Positions 33,940-46,500 of a DNA stretch of 64,000 nucleotides are shown piece after piece. The position numbers and the translations under genes were made by a program. Each line of letters opens with the position of its first letter. Within the stretch, counting starts at the first letter, position 1. Location of the stretch: the NCBI GenBank assembly GCA_025200525.1, contig CM045760.1:44473932-44537931 (forward strand), in the 5' to 3' direction. The notes beneath the pieces are model-generated. The model saw only the letters and a program-made list of their open reading frames with translations, was not told the origin of the DNA and made no database searches. This DNA is from Camellia lanceoleosa. Taxonomy: Eukaryota > Streptophyta > Magnoliopsida > Ericales > Theaceae.

Positions 33940-35133
33940 ATTATAGCAATGAATGTCGAAGTAGAGCAACAACAGAAACCGGAGAGCAAGCAAATTTTGT
34001 TGAGCAGGAAACAAACAAAGTTGGACCTACAGTCCTATTTGTCCACCATGGAGACACTGAAAACCAAAACAATGTTTGGTATCTAGATTCGGGAGCCAGT
34101 AATCATGTGTGGTAAAAGAGAGCTGTCCGTTGAGCTTGACGAGACTGTACAAGCACAAGTCTCATTTGGTGATTCTTCAAAGACTCCAGTGAAAGGAAGA
34201 GGCAATATTTTAATCAAGCTCAAGAATGGAGATCATGATTACATCTCCAATGTTTATTATGTTCCTACCATGAAGAACAACATTTTGAGTATGGGACAAC
34301 TCTTAGAAAAAGGATACGACATCAGCATGAAAGATTGTCATCTTACCATCAAAGACAATCATGGTAATTTGATCGCTCGGGTGAGAATGTCCAAGAATCG
34401 GATGTTTTCATTGAACATCCAACATGATGCTACAAAGTGTTTAAGTGCCATCATCAAAGACAAAGACTGGCTATGGCATTTGAGGTTTGGACATCTCAAC
34501 TTTGGAAGCTTGAAGCTGTTGTCAAGCAAGAATATGGTGAAAGGGCTCCCTCATATTGCTTATACTAATGAGGTATGTGAAAGCTGCATTCTTGGCAAGC
34601 ATCATAGAACTAGCTTTGCCAAAGAAGTGAAGTGGAGAGCAACGAAGCCGCTGGAGCTAGTGCATACTGATGTGTGTGGTCCATTGACGCCAATGTCAAA
34701 TGGACAAAATAGATATTTTCTTACCTTCATTGATGATTATAGCCGGAAGACATGGGTGTATTTTCTTAAAAGAAAGTCGGAAGTGTTCAGTATTTTCAAA
34801 GAATTCAAAGTTCTTGTAGAAAAGCAAAGCGGCTACTACATCAAGACATTGCGATCAGATCAAGGTGGAGAATATACATCAGATGCTTTCGAGAATTATT
34901 GCAAAGAGCATGGAATCAAGCATCAAACAACACTATCCTATACGCCACAGCTGAATGGTGTTGCTGAAAGGAAGAATCGCACAATCTTAGATATGGCAAG
35001 GAGCATGTTGAAAGGAAAGGGACTGCCTAAGCAATTTTGGGCTGAAGCCGTATCATGTGCTGTATTTGTTGAACAGATGTCCAACCAGGAGCCTTCATTC
35101 TATGACTCCAGAAGAAGCTTGGAGTTCACATAA
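33940..35133 (+). pseudogene. Copia zinc knuckle end, protease, integrase
   Basis: Directly after the hAT-like element gag resumes with the last knuckle residues, then the protease [10 protein letters not shown] with an intact Asp-Ser-Gly. A frameshift (net loss of two bases) lies at about 34103; the frame from 34105 continues [12 protein letters not shown] to the end of integrase. The zinc region ([13 protein letters not shown] and CESCILGK) and DDE core residues are visible: Asp in HTDVCGP, Asp in LRSDQGGEY, Glu in [10 protein letters not shown]. Another frameshift near 35060-35090 removes the end of the core (the expected LNRCPTRSL is in the next frame). Confidence 0.87.
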
Positions 35134-35585
35134 ACCAAGTGTCAACCATCTCAGAATATTTGGGTGTGTTGCATACACCAAGATTCCAGAAGCAAGAAGA
35201 ACCAAGCTCGATGATAAGGGAGGAAAAATGTATCCTTGTCGGATATGGAGACAGAACAATGGGATACAAGTTATATAATTCCATCACCAGAAAGGTGATC
35301 ATGAGTAGAGATGTGATATTTGAAGAAGAAGAAGCTTGGAACTGGAATCAAGATGAAGTTGTTAAAGATGCAGAACTCATTCTTGAAGATGAAACATCAA
35401 AAGTTCCGGTTGAAATCATAAGAGAAGTTCAAGATGAGCCACAAACTTCTCCATATAGAATACCGGCACCTAGATCGCCAGTTTCTCACAGAAGTGCTGC
35501 ATCATCATCATCATCATCAGCACCATCAGATGATAGTTTTTTTCAAACAACCAAGACCAATGAGAAATTTGTAGGAGATATATGA
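35057..35585 (+). pseudogene. Copia integrase C-terminal region, two frames
   Basis: 35057-35230 carries the integrase end ([19 protein letters not shown]) and then a frameshift near 35220 moves the sequence to the frame starting at 35139 (KCILVGYGDRTMGYKLYN, RKVIMSRDVIFEE). A Ser-rich spacer (TCA repeats at 35508-35522) follows, ending at a TGA near 35583. This spacer region normally separates integrase and RT in Copia polyproteins. Confidence 0.8.
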
Positions 35586-35723
35586 AGCTACAAAAGAAGC
35601 AGATCTGAATTTGTTCTGCCTACTCGCAGATAGTGATCCACTTACCTTCTCAGAAGCCATCCAAGAAGATAAATAGAAGAAAGCAATGAATGAAGAACTT
35701 CATGCCATTGAGAAAAATGACAC

Positions 35724-37157
35724 ATGGAAGCTTACCAGTCTACCGGAGGGCACAAACCTATTGGAGTGAAATGGGTATACAAGACAAAGAGGAATGCACA
35801 AGGTGAAGTGCAACGCTACAAGGCAAGATTAGTGGCAAAAGGTTACAAGCAGAGAGCTGGAATTGACTATGGAGAGGTGTTTGCTCCAGTTGCCCGATTG
35901 GAGACTATCAGGCTAATGATTTCTTTGGCTGTCCAGCACAAGTGGCAAATTTGTCAACTTGATGTGAAATCTGCATTTCTTAACGGTTTCCTTGAAGAAG
36001 AAATCTATATTGAACAACCTTCGGGGTATGTTCAAAATGGGCATGAAGACAAAGTGTACAAATTGAAGAAAGCACTTTATGGATTGAAGCAAGCTTCGCG
36101 TGCATGGAATATTAGAATTGATCAGTATTTTCATGATAATGGTTTTGAAAAATGTCCATATGAGCACGCACTATATTTGAAGAAGGAAGTTGATGGAAGC
36201 ATATTGTTTGCTTGTCTTTATGTTGATGATCTGATTTTCACCGGAAACAATCCAGTCATGTTCAAAGACTTTAAAAGAAGTACGGTCCAAGAATTTGAAA
36301 TGACAGATATTGGATTGATGGCTCATTGTCTCGACATTGAAGTGGCACAAAGAAAAGGTGGAATTTTTATTTCCCAAAGTGGCTATGCCAAGGAAATTCT
36401 CAAGAGATATGGAATGGAGAATTGCAATCCAGTGAACACTCCTGTAGGCAGTGGAGTGGAGCTCAGAAAAGGTACAAAGGCAGGTGATGTGGATCCAACT
36501 TATTTCAAGAGCCTAGTTGGAAGTCTTCGATATCTTACTTGCACCAAGCAAGACATACTCTATGGAGTAGGACTGATTAGCAGATGTATGGAAACACTGG
36601 ATCAGTCACACCTTTATGCAGCAAAGAGGATTCTTCGCTACATCAAAGGTACAGTCGATGATGGTTTATTCTATAAACTAACTGATAATTGTAGTCTTGT
36701 TGGCTACTCAGATAGCGACTGGGGACGTGACTTGGATGAACGGAAAAGTACTACGGGATTTACTTTCTTTATAGGAGATACAGCCTTCATATGGTCGTCC
36801 AAAAAGCAAGCCATTGTGACATTATCGACTTGCGAAGCTGAGCATGTTGTAGCCAACTCAGCCGTATGCCATGCAATATGGTTACGGAACATGTTGAAGC
36901 ATTTAGGATTTCCACAAGAAAATCCTACTGAGATCTATATTGATAATCGCTCAGCAATTACATTAGCAAAGAACCCAGTTTATCATGAAAGAAGTAAGCA
37001 TATTGACACCCGCTATCATTTCATCCGAGAGCATGTGAAAAATAAAGAGGTGGAATTATTTCCTTGCAGATCTCAAGATCAACTTGCAGATATTTTCATG
37101 AAGCCATTGAAAAATGATCTGTTCAACAGAATGAAGATAATGCTTGGGATAAAGTAG
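35724..37157 (+). CDS. Copia reverse transcriptase and RNase H (open frame)
   Basis: 477 codons without interruption. RT motifs: VKWVYKTKRN, RYKARLVAKGYKQ, DYGEVFAPVARLETIR, the first catalytic Asp in QLDVKSAFLNG, LYGLKQASRAW, and the catalytic YVDDLIFTGN. RNase H of Ty1 type: GYSDSDWGRDLDERKSTTGF, STCEAEHVV and YIDNRSAITLAKNPVYHERSKHIDTRYHFIRE. The apparent start is not natural: the RT N-terminus lies upstream in another frame (35590-35720), which also has a TAG at about 35672. So the domain is whole, but it is cut off from the polyprotein and unlikely to be made on its own. The stop TAG lies 18 bp before the polypurine tract. Confidence 0.87.
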   Translation: MEAYQSTGGHKPIGVKWVYKTKRNAQGEVQRYKARLVAKGYKQRAGIDYGEVFAPVARLETIRLMISLAVQHKWQICQLDVKSAFLNGFLEEEIYIEQPSGYVQNGHEDKVYKLKKALYGLKQASRAWNIRIDQYFHDNGFEKCPYEHALYLKKEVDGSILFACLYVDDLIFTGNNPVMFKDFKRSTVQEFEMTDIGLMAHCLDIEVAQRKGGIFISQSGYAKEILKRYGMENCNPVNTPVGSGVELRKGTKAGDVDPTYFKSLVGSLRYLTCTKQDILYGVGLISRCMETLDQSHLYAAKRILRYIKGTVDDGLFYKLTDNCSLVGYSDSDWGRDLDERKSTTGFTFFIGDTAFIWSSKKQAIVTLSTCEAEHVVANSAVCHAIWLRNMLKHLGFPQENPTEIYIDNRSAITLAKNPVYHERSKHIDTRYHFIREHVKNKEVELFPCRSQDQLADIFMKPLKNDLFNRMKIMLGIK

Positions 37158-37174
37158 CATGGAGAATCAAGATT

Positions 37175-37183
37175 AAGGGGGGA
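37175..37183 (+). other. Polypurine tract of Copia element
   Basis: AAGGGGGGA immediately before the 3' LTR. Confidence 0.85.
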
Positions 37184-37560
37184 TGTTGTGAAGTAATCTT
37201 GCTTCACTATAAAACAATTTCCACCGGCCTAAGAATCGGCCTAAGAGTAGAATGGAGGTTGCAAATCAAGATTGTCAAAAGTAGCAGTTGCAAATCAAGT
37301 TTGTCGTTTGAAATTTGTTGCCTCAGTCGTAGTTGCATTTAATGCGTTCACATTGTTAGTTTTATCTATATATAACTATTGTATTATGAGAGTTCAGTGT
37401 GTGGGAAAAAATAAGAGTTAGAGAGTTTTTCCTCTCCTCAGTTTGTCCTAAATATTTGAGTTAAATAATCTGTTTTTTCTGATTATACATTCTCTCTCTC
37501 TCATATTTGTTTTTATTTTATGAACCTCCATAAGTGGTTTGCGCCCCACTCCCACCAACA
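37184..37560 (+). repeat. 3' LTR of Copia element (31-37.6 kb)
   Basis: 377 bp, TGTTGTGAAG...CCACCAACA. Differs from the 5' LTR by a local duplication (AGAATCGGCCTAAGAGTAG region, about 37231-37250) and scattered, mostly transition, substitutions. Confidence 0.88.
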
Positions 37561-37601
37561 ATTATTAGTTCACACAAACAATTCTATCTTTTTTTTTTTT
37601 C

Positions 37602-38111
37602 TCTCAGTTCACACCACTTAATCCCCATAATATCCTCATCTTTAACCTTCGAGCCCTAACCCTAACCCTATCTCTATCCCTCTACCACCCTCACTGGCGC
37701 AACTCTCTCTCTTCACTGTTACCCACTCCCCAACCTCCACCTCTTCCCTTCTTTTCCCTCTCCATCGCAGCCACTTTCTTTGTCTTTTTCTTCTTTTTCC
37801 TCCTTCTCCTCCTCCTCCTCCTCCTCCTAGATCTTTGGGGGAGGGGTGGTCACAATGGTGGGGGCCTAGGCAACGGGTTGGGTTGCGGTGGTATGAGTTG
37901 GGGAGGGGGGACACAATGGTGGGAGGGCTAGTGAGGGGGGTTGCGGTGGTGGGGAGCTGCGGGTCACGATGTTGTGGGGCAGGGTGGTGGTGGTTAGGGG
38001 TGGCGGTTGGCAATGGTGGGGTTGGGAGGGAAGGTGTGCATCTTTTGTCCTTAATGGTAATTTGTTTGTGGGACACAATCGTAATTTAATAAAAAATGGT
38101 GTGAACTGAGA
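37602..38111. mobile_element. TIR element of about 510 bp (unclassified)
   Basis: TCTCAGTTCACACCA at 37602-37616 is the exact reverse complement of TGGTGTGAACTGAGA at 38097-38111. The left half is C/T-rich with a CTC repeat (37800-37828); the right half is G-rich with GGTGG motifs. Reading frames across it are low-complexity. A matching target-site duplication was not found; the left flank is a T run. Confidence 0.6.
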
Positions 38112-38589
38112 AGAATGATGGTATGTAGAAGCTCCTCAATGTCAAGGACCACCAAATAACTTCTCTAGCAACATACCTTTCTATTAGGGAAGTTTCCCGA
38201 AAGGTACAAAGATGTTACCTGCCAGGCATTACTTAGCTATCCAACCATCTTAAACCCAGTTGGATGGAATTAATACAAATGGCTTAATATGCACAAAGAA
38301 TGTTGGACAATCCAAATCCAAATGGCAATCAAGCCAAGCTTATCAATTTCTTAGCATATATGATCAATTTGCTATTCTATTACGAATTTTTTTATAATTT
38401 TTTATTTTTTTTTATAAATTTTTTAAACTAATACTAATTCGGTACTTTATTTTTGAATCAAATTTTAGGAGACCATATAGCGCCAATTTTGCATACCTTT
38501 CCTAATGCATGTCCAGTCAAACTTAATAGAATTTGTAGTTGTTATATATATGTTAGGATCTTGCTACAATATATTTCATGGTGAACTTC
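38112..38589. other. Intron or intergenic host DNA
   Basis: No exon-like segment was recognised. It lies between the TIR element and solo LTR D. If the gene that follows has upstream exons beyond here, this is intron. Confidence 0.4.
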
Positions 38590-40415
38590 TGTCACGCCCC
38601 AAGCTCCGTGACAACGCCGCACACTCATATAAGTGAGCATGCAAGGCTAAGAATCCAATCGCATAACCCACAATGTAAAATACTCAAATTAAATCCTTAA
38701 TTGTCATAATGCCAAAATCCATAAAAATAAATAGTTCTTATATGAAAATGTCCACAAAGTCCACTAATTTAATCCACAAACAAAACGATAATCCAAGTAC
38801 TTAAATCATAGTCCTACTCTCGACACTCCCACATGTAAAAAATCCCGCGCAGCTCTACTCTTCAGAATCTGAAAAAAAATAAGGGTAAGCTAGATAGCCT
38901 AGTAAATAACCAACCATCACTGCTAGCTGGATCAAGTATACAAAAATAAATAAATAAATCGATAATCAATAAATATAATTTTTCTACAGTTCAATAAATG
39001 AACAATTATTTGTAAGATGGTTTCATAGCTAAAATAAACAATGTGGCAATACATTTTAATTAAAAGTCAATGGGGTAACTCGATGAAATTTCGTTATCCA
39101 AAATTGATAGATCGATATTCAGATGGTTCAATGATCGATTCACAAAACCCAAGTCTTAATGACTACGGTCACTTAGCCCTTGACAAGGCCCAGAACCACA
39201 CATAGGCCGGTGGTAAAGCCCCAAAAGAAACTAGTTTCTGTGCCAATAAATAACCCCCATTGGCTAGGGTCCAAATCATAGTCAGACTAGAGTGATGTTC
39301 AAAATTCAAACAATACACAACTTTTAAATAAAACATTCGATATTTTCAGAATAAACGTTTAGTACAATTTTCAGAATTGTTTCACCAAATATTCAAATAA
39401 TTTTCATAATAATATTCGATGTTGTTTTATACTTGACCCATATTTTATTTTAAGAGAACAAAAATGTATAAATAAATATTTACGATTTTAAACGATTCGA
39501 TAGGAATAAAAATAAACCAACAGTGATAGAGGGTTACTTACCTTCAAACAGTTAAAATAATATTTTCCAAGCTAATCTCAAATTACCAAGATCCACCTCA
39601 ATCTCACAAACCTAATAAAATATTACACCGCATAAACAATTATTATGTGCACCCATCCATCTCTTCTTGTAACAACAATAGAATAAATAAACCCAATAGT
39701 CTATTAGGAACTCCCATGATTTAGCATCAAAACAAAGCCATCACGGCTTCAGAATTTCTCAAATAAATTAATATTTTTTACATGTTACATACACCCACGA
39801 AAGCCCCACTATATTAGATTAATGTATTGCTTTAATATCCAAGAGATCAAACCATTCAACCTAACTTTAAAGCCAAACACACCCTTACCCATGATACGAA
39901 ACTCCATTGTTTCTATTACCCACCCAAAGTTACACTTACACATTGCACCCAATTTTCAAAACCTAAGTAGGCACCTATAGATCTTCCAAATCCCCTTAAT
40001 GTATTGATTGTTCAATTCCTCAACATAAACTTAATAATTAACAGTAAAGACAGATTTTACCTTAACCAATAGGTGTCCCAAAATCACCAACGTTTTGCCT
40101 CCAATCCCTATTGTAGCCTCACTTGAACCTCTCTTCTCTTCTCTTTTTCTTTTCTTTTTTCTTTTACCTTCTCAAACCCTAGCCGCCTATGGAGCAATTC
40201 ACAGCCTCTATTTTGTTTGTTTTCCAAGACTTAAAGCCACAATAGGTGGGCTTATTAACCTAATTTCTCAAAGTTACAAAATTACCCATCTAAGTAATAG
40301 GAAATATAATGCCATCTCATAACTAATTCTTTGATATTAGTAAATGACCCATATAAATTAATTTAATTACTAATCTATCCAATAAAATAATCCTACATAC
40401 AACTTGGGTTTTACA
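38590..40415 (-). mobile_element. Solo LTR, Gypsy-type family D
   Basis: 1826 bp. The plus-strand ends TGTCACGCCCC and GGGTTTTACA read on the minus strand as TGTAAAACCC...GGGGCGTGACA. An exact 5-bp duplication, ACTTC, flanks it at 38585-38589 and 40416-40420. No internal sequence. It sits antisense within an intron, 26 bp upstream of the first recognisable exon of the host gene. Confidence 0.9.
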
Positions 40416-40441
40416 ACTTCATTACATTTTGTTTTGTATAG

Positions 40442-40547
40442 CATCAACTTCTTCTGAGGCTAACTTTCAGATTCCAGCCAATTCCTGCATACCACTTTCT
40501 GTTCCATCTGGAGATGAAGTCGACTCAACCATCTCAGGGTTTACAAG
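40442..40547 (+). CDS. Host gene exon 1 of those found
   Basis: 106 bp between TTTTGTATAG and GTAAGTAG. The open frame uses two leading bases, then 34 codons (including EANFQIPANSCIPLSVPSGD), and ends with two bases of a split codon. A start codon is absent, so coding begins further upstream. Confidence 0.75.
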
Positions 40548-43500
40548 GTAAGTAGTACAAAAATATTGGGTTAGGAAGTATTCTTATGTGGGTTTTATTT
40601 ATTTATTTGTGTAGTTTTATGTTTACAACTTATCTATGAAAGGCAAAATAATATTCATCAATGTTCTTTCTCTACTTATAAATCCACATGTGGCTTGCTC
40701 ACTGTTCATTTTTATCCCATGTTTGGATAAAAGAGGGTTGTGTAGCTTGAAAATCCCTTTATATCCCTCACTAGCATGAACTTAATATGAATATGCAAAT
40801 AACTGCTAGGGTATTCCCATAAATAGGGCTACAAACGAATCAAGCAATTCATGAATAGCTCAAGCTTGGATCATTTAAAGCTCTTTTGAACATGGCTCGT
40901 TTACTAAATGAACGAGTTTTGAGCAAAATTTTTAGGTTCATTTATTTATCAAGTTGAGCTCAACTAGACCAAAGCTTGCCTCATGTAGGCTCATGAACAC
41001 AAATGCTATATAAATTAATATTCATTTTTAATAATATATTTTCATTAATTTAATTTATTTCGGTATTTATGTTTGGAGTTTTTGCTAATGTACATATTTA
41101 ATTGATAAAACTAACAACAATATGAGCATTACTTACATTTTGCACATAATCTTCTTTTTTTCTCTTAATTTGCATGTTAATTTTCTTTCAAAGCTCCAGC
41201 TTGACCTTGGCTCTTTTAAGTAATTGAGCTGACTCAGCCGAGCTTGATTTTCACAAATAATAGATGAGTCGAGCTCAAGCTTGAGCTCGATTTTTTTAAG
41301 CTCCACTTAAGCCCAACTCAAACTCGAGCTCAACAAATTTTCAACAAGCCGAACTCCAACATCTCAAAGCTCGGCTCTATCCATTTGCATTCCTATTTGT
41401 AACGAACTCATTGCTCCTTCCTTTAAGCGTTTCAAAAAATGGGCAAGGGGCACCACATCAGCGCTTGAGTGCAGTAAAAAGAAGGCAAGGGTCTTAGCGT
41501 TTTTCTAAACTAGTGCAGGTAAAGAAATTAGTCTAGGATTGTAGGTATAGATTAGCAATGTTGAATATGCGAACACTAATAGGTAAAACTATGAAATTAG
41601 TAAATATTATGATTAGGAGAAAAGAGTATAAGATGCTTACAAGAAACTAAATTGTAACAGTGTAGTAACGATGTAGAAGAAAAAGTTAATAAAATTTGTG
41701 TATAAAATTTACTAGGAGTGAAATCGGTCCAGTTTGCATTTTTTTGGATAGAACTGGTAAAATCGGTTTTCTACACTTAACGGCACCGAACAGACCAACC
41801 AGAACAGGTAGACTGGACCGGTAAATTTGGTTTCGGTTTGGTTTGGTGCGGTTTACCGGTTTGGGAATTTGTTTAAAAAAAATAATAACTACCTTCATTT
41901 ATTTTTTTTGAAAAAAAAGATCAATCTAATTAAGATATAAGGCAACAAACAACAACCTAGTTGCACCAAGACTAATTTATCAAATATCAAATTCAACAAT
42001 AGTAAGAGCTAATGCTTGTATATTATTTGAATGTTCAGTAAATTCGGCATAATTTGTAAATTTGATTTGGTTCGATTTGGCGTGAAATCTCCAAAACCAA
42101 ACATTGAACCGAATTTCAGGAAAAAAAATTCTCAACACAGACCGACTGTTTGGCGGTGTAGAAAACAGACTGAAAATCGGTCGGTGCTGTCGGTCTGTTT
42201 GGTGTAGGCAGTTTTTCTTTCACCCCTAAAATTTGCCATACTGGAAAAGATAGACATAGAAATGACATAGTAATAATTGTAACAAAGCATCTTAAAGATA
42301 GGTAGAAAAAATATTGTTTTTATAGAATGTGCAAAATTGAAAAACAAATGGTGAAATCTAAAAAGTGAGGAATTAGAATTATTAAAGGATAAAATGTTGA
42401 AAGAAGCAACATTAAGTTTGGAAGGTGATTTGCTTAGTCCTTGACCCAAAATGCCACTCTCATTTTAATAAGCAGTGGAATGAGATTCCAATTGGGTTGT
42501 GTATCCTCGAAGACAAGCTTGTTCCTAACATTCTGAATTGTCCACAGAATTGCAAATGCAATTACTTCCCATATAGCACTAACCTTTCTAACACTACCAT
42601 CATCCAAAGAACACTCGATATTTGACACAAAGAAATTAAACAAAGTAGGGCACCTACCTTCCATTGCAATGATATCTTTCCATATCCTGGATGAATTGTA
42701 TGAAGATGTGCCAAAAGGAAGCTAGGAGTTGTTCACATTGCTTGATTTGCTGCAGATAATTCTCTTCAAAAAAGCATTCCCTTGTGTGCCAAATCTCCAC
42801 CACCATATCATCAAAAAACGTTCTATTCATTTCCCTGATTTTTCTGTTTCCCAATCCTCCAACCTCTTTACTTTCTGTAACACTTTCCCATTTGTAATGT
42901 ACAAATGTGATCATCATAGCATTATTGCCCCTTTTTAATGCAAAGTGTTACAATATAGCAAAGGGAGAGAAACAAAGTATTACAATATACCAAAGAGAGT
43001 GAAATAGAATAGTTCTGGAGAGAATAGAATATCAGTACATGATCTAGGCTTTCTTCTAGTTGTACTCTAGTGCTTCATGATTTAGACTTGTTATCTTTTT
43101 CAGTAGTTCACGTATGTTACTTATATATATATACACAACTTTTTATACATTCAGAGAATACAAGAAATGTTTCAGATTGTGATTTTGTGTTCCACTAGTT
43201 GATTTGGGTTCCCTTGCCTAGTTCGGATATGAATGCATCTGATTTTAATCCTATCTATCATATGACACCTCGTGTAGTTTTTTGCAATCTGACGCTGGAT
43301 CAAAAGTCGGTTCACTTCCATTGATTTCAAGCCTTGATGGTCTAGGAAAGCTGCAATCTGTTGAAGGAATGACTATTCAAAAAGCTTTTGAATTGATGAA
43401 CAGAGTCAAACCCATTCAGGTGCCTTATTCTGCTCATAATCAGTAATTTGAAACAATTGTTCTTCTCTTGCACTTGGACAAGACTATTTTTTTTTTCTTT

Positions 43501-46500
43501 TGATAAATCACTTGGACAAGACATCATGCTTTCAATGATGAGTAACAATTAATGATATGAGGTCACAACCAAGGTTTTAAACAACGTAACCAAGGTATTG
43601 CAAAAATTTTAAAATCATCAGCTGTGAAAAGAACTGCATAGCAGTGAACCGGCCTGACATATCATCTCTGAATCAGGTCATGAATCAGCTATGAAGTGAT
43701 ATATATCGCAAACCGGTCAATATGCATGCGATTTTTATTCCCACTGGTATACCAGAGTGTATTGGTATTAAAGGCCAAAAAAAAAAAAAAATTCATATCG
43801 GCTGGTATTGCTATATATCATTCGATATTTAAAATCATGCGCACAACATGTTCCAAAGTGATCATTGTTGAATCCCTTGGAATCATTTATATGATCAACT
43901 TGCCTATCTTTTTCTTGAAACAAAAGTATTCGGTTTGAATAGAAAGAATAAAAGACTCTTAATAAATCACCCACAAAGAACATAAGGAATATTATTTGCT
44001 AATCTTTTGAATTAGTTAATCACGTGACAAGGAGCTTAAAGTTTTAAGCAGTTATTGTCGTGAAAATTATTTTCATCAATTTATGTCCTCTAAATCTATT
44101 GGGCCCACTTTGTATGTAGAATTTGGTCAAGGCTATAGCAACTAATGAAGAGATGTGGAATGTTTTTATAAACATTAATGAAGTTCAGGAATTTGAGCGG
44201 CAACTGAAGACAGGTTCAAAAATGCATTTATTTATTAATGAAATTTAAAATATTGGTAATGTTAGAATAACCATCGTTTCTTTTCACAATTGGTTTACCA
44301 TCTTATTTGTCAACATTGTATTACTTTAATGGATTCCACCACTCATGTTTATTACCAATGCAATATTAGCACACATGAGATGTTAAGCAAAACATGATAC
44401 AAAAATATAGTCATCATGGTATTATTGTTAAAATAATTGTACATCTTTCATAATACTAATTTTATATTAATCACATTAACAAAACCTAGGTTGATCGATA
44501 TAAATCCAACCTTAAACTGATCCTACATGTCTGAGACCTTTATATCATGCTAAGATGAATTTTTGCTTTGATTATATTTTGTTTTCTCCAAAGTGGTTGA
44601 TTAATTTTGCTCATTGGTCTCATGTATTCGTCTCTAGTAAAGTGATATGATTACATTGGTCTTACTGTTGGGAGTGCAACTTGCCTTCTCCTATATTCTA
44701 CCGATTATTAAAATATATATATATATATGTAAAACATCACGGACCGGAACATAATGAAGGGGGTTTATTTATCTTTATTTCTTCATTAGTATGTATGAAT
44801 GATGTTTCTTAAAGTTAGAGAAGCTATATTGTCCTTTCTTATTGTCTAGATTAATGCTACACTTTTTTATTATAATTTGCTTATTGTTTGATGTGGTAGA
44901 CACATAATGATTGAATGTTAATCAAATTCTTGCGAGACTCATTGAAATAGTGATTGTAAGTGTGCCACATCGTATGGTAATCACAATATAGTAAAAAATA
45001 TAATAATTCTAATATTATTTATTATTTAATGAAAATGTAGACAAATTTGTGTCTACTGTCTAGTAGTTAGAAAAAAGAAAAAGTTAGGGAGTCTAAAAAC
45101 TAATGTGAAAATTTATCAAAAAATAAAGTTTGGTGGTGTACATTCAAACTTAGCGTAATGAAATCACATCCAAAATAAATTTAGTTGACGTTTCAAAATT
45201 TTTGTTTTTTGACATTTTTTAAGTTACTCTTTTGGGCTATGTAATATTATTGTTCAAAAATATCATAAGAAAAAGATAGTGAATATATTATCTCACCTAT
45301 TTAGGTGCCAAAAGGCCAGAGGCAATAACAAGCGGCAACCAGCAGACGCAAGGCATTAGCTACAGTCAGCAACAGTTGTCAGGTCTCTCTGATTCATTGT
45401 ATTTACTTTTATGATTTTAAATATCAATCGATATGTATATCAACTTATACATATCAGTTTTTAAATTTCTTGGTATTGATAATCTATCAATTGATACATA
45501 TCGACTTTTTTTATTTCTTGATATTGATACACTTTATTTTGCTGATGGTAATAAATTTGGGTGAAATACACTCATTGCCCTTGTAGTTTACCTCTTATAT
45601 ACATTTGGTCTTTGTAATTCTAATTGCATTGATTTTACCTTGAGTTTGTCACATTATATGAATTTAGTCAAATTCATAACAATATTTAGAAATTGTACTG
45701 AAATCAAAGACTAAAATAGTCAATTCACTCGCATCAGAATGATGGAGGGGTTGTCATCCAATTTGAAATGCTCCATTTCTTTTTGGAACGGACTATTTTG
45801 CTCTGGATGTCTATTCAATTTCTTAATTAATATTATCCATTGGACTAAATTGATCCCTCTCCCATTCTCATCCTCCCATTGTATATAGTTGTGTGTATAT
45901 ATATTACTTTTATGTATTATGTATGTTAAATTAAACTTTAGGTTAAAATTTAAAAAAATAGGTTAAATACAATGGATTTTGTGTTAAATAATTGGTTAAG
46001 AAATTATATTTAAAGTTTAGATTCATTGCCCTTGTTGCTCTTATTTCAATTTGGTCATTGTAATTCTAACTGCATCGATTTTACCTTGACTTTGTCATAT
46101 TATGTCAATTTAGTCCAATTCAGAATATTTAGAAATTAGACTGAAATGAAAGAGTAAAATAGTCAATTCACTTATATCAGAATGACTGAGTGATTGGCAT
46201 CCAATTTGAAATGGTCCATTTCTTTTTTAACAAACTATTTTGCTCCTGATATCTATTCAATTTCTTAACAAATATTATCAATTAGACTAAATTTATACAA
46301 TCTGAAAAATTACAGGGACCATATAGGTATATATTGGCCTAAGGATTATATGCATATAGACTAGAGAAGTGTGATGGATCACATCCAAAACGGATTTTAA
46401 GTAATTTTTTTGAGCTATGTAATATTATTGTTACAAAAATATCATTAGAAATGGTAGTGAATATATTAGCTCACCTCTTTAGAAGTCTACAACATAGTGA

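Larger units (their letters stand above)
30974..37560 (+). mobile_element. Copia element with a nested hAT-like insertion
   Basis: 5' LTR 30974-31342, primer-binding site 31344-31355, gag 32013-32937 (continuing after the hAT-like insertion at 33940), protease, integrase, RT and RNase H in Copia order (integrase before RT), polypurine tract 37175-37183, 3' LTR 37184-37560. The flanks ATCAT (30969-30973) and ATTAT (37561-37565) match at four of five bases. By eye the LTRs differ by roughly twenty substitutions and an 18-bp local duplication in the 3' copy, so the insertion is not recent. gag and the 5' part of pol carry stops and frameshifts; the RT-RNase H frame is open. Confidence 0.92.

Noticed and set aside
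37654..37670. CCCTAACCCTAACCCTA, a telomere-like run
   Set aside because: Under three hexamer units, not the plant CCCTAAA heptamer, and inside the C/T-rich half of a TIR element; chance simple sequence.
37642..38089. Open frames on both strands rich in Pro/Thr or Gly/Val
   Set aside because: They cover the C/T-rich and G-rich halves of a TIR element and show composition bias only.
43565..43860. Possible MITE starting GGTTTTAAAC and ending ATTTAAAATC
   Set aside because: Inverted match is only about 8 bp of A/T-rich sequence and no target duplication was found.
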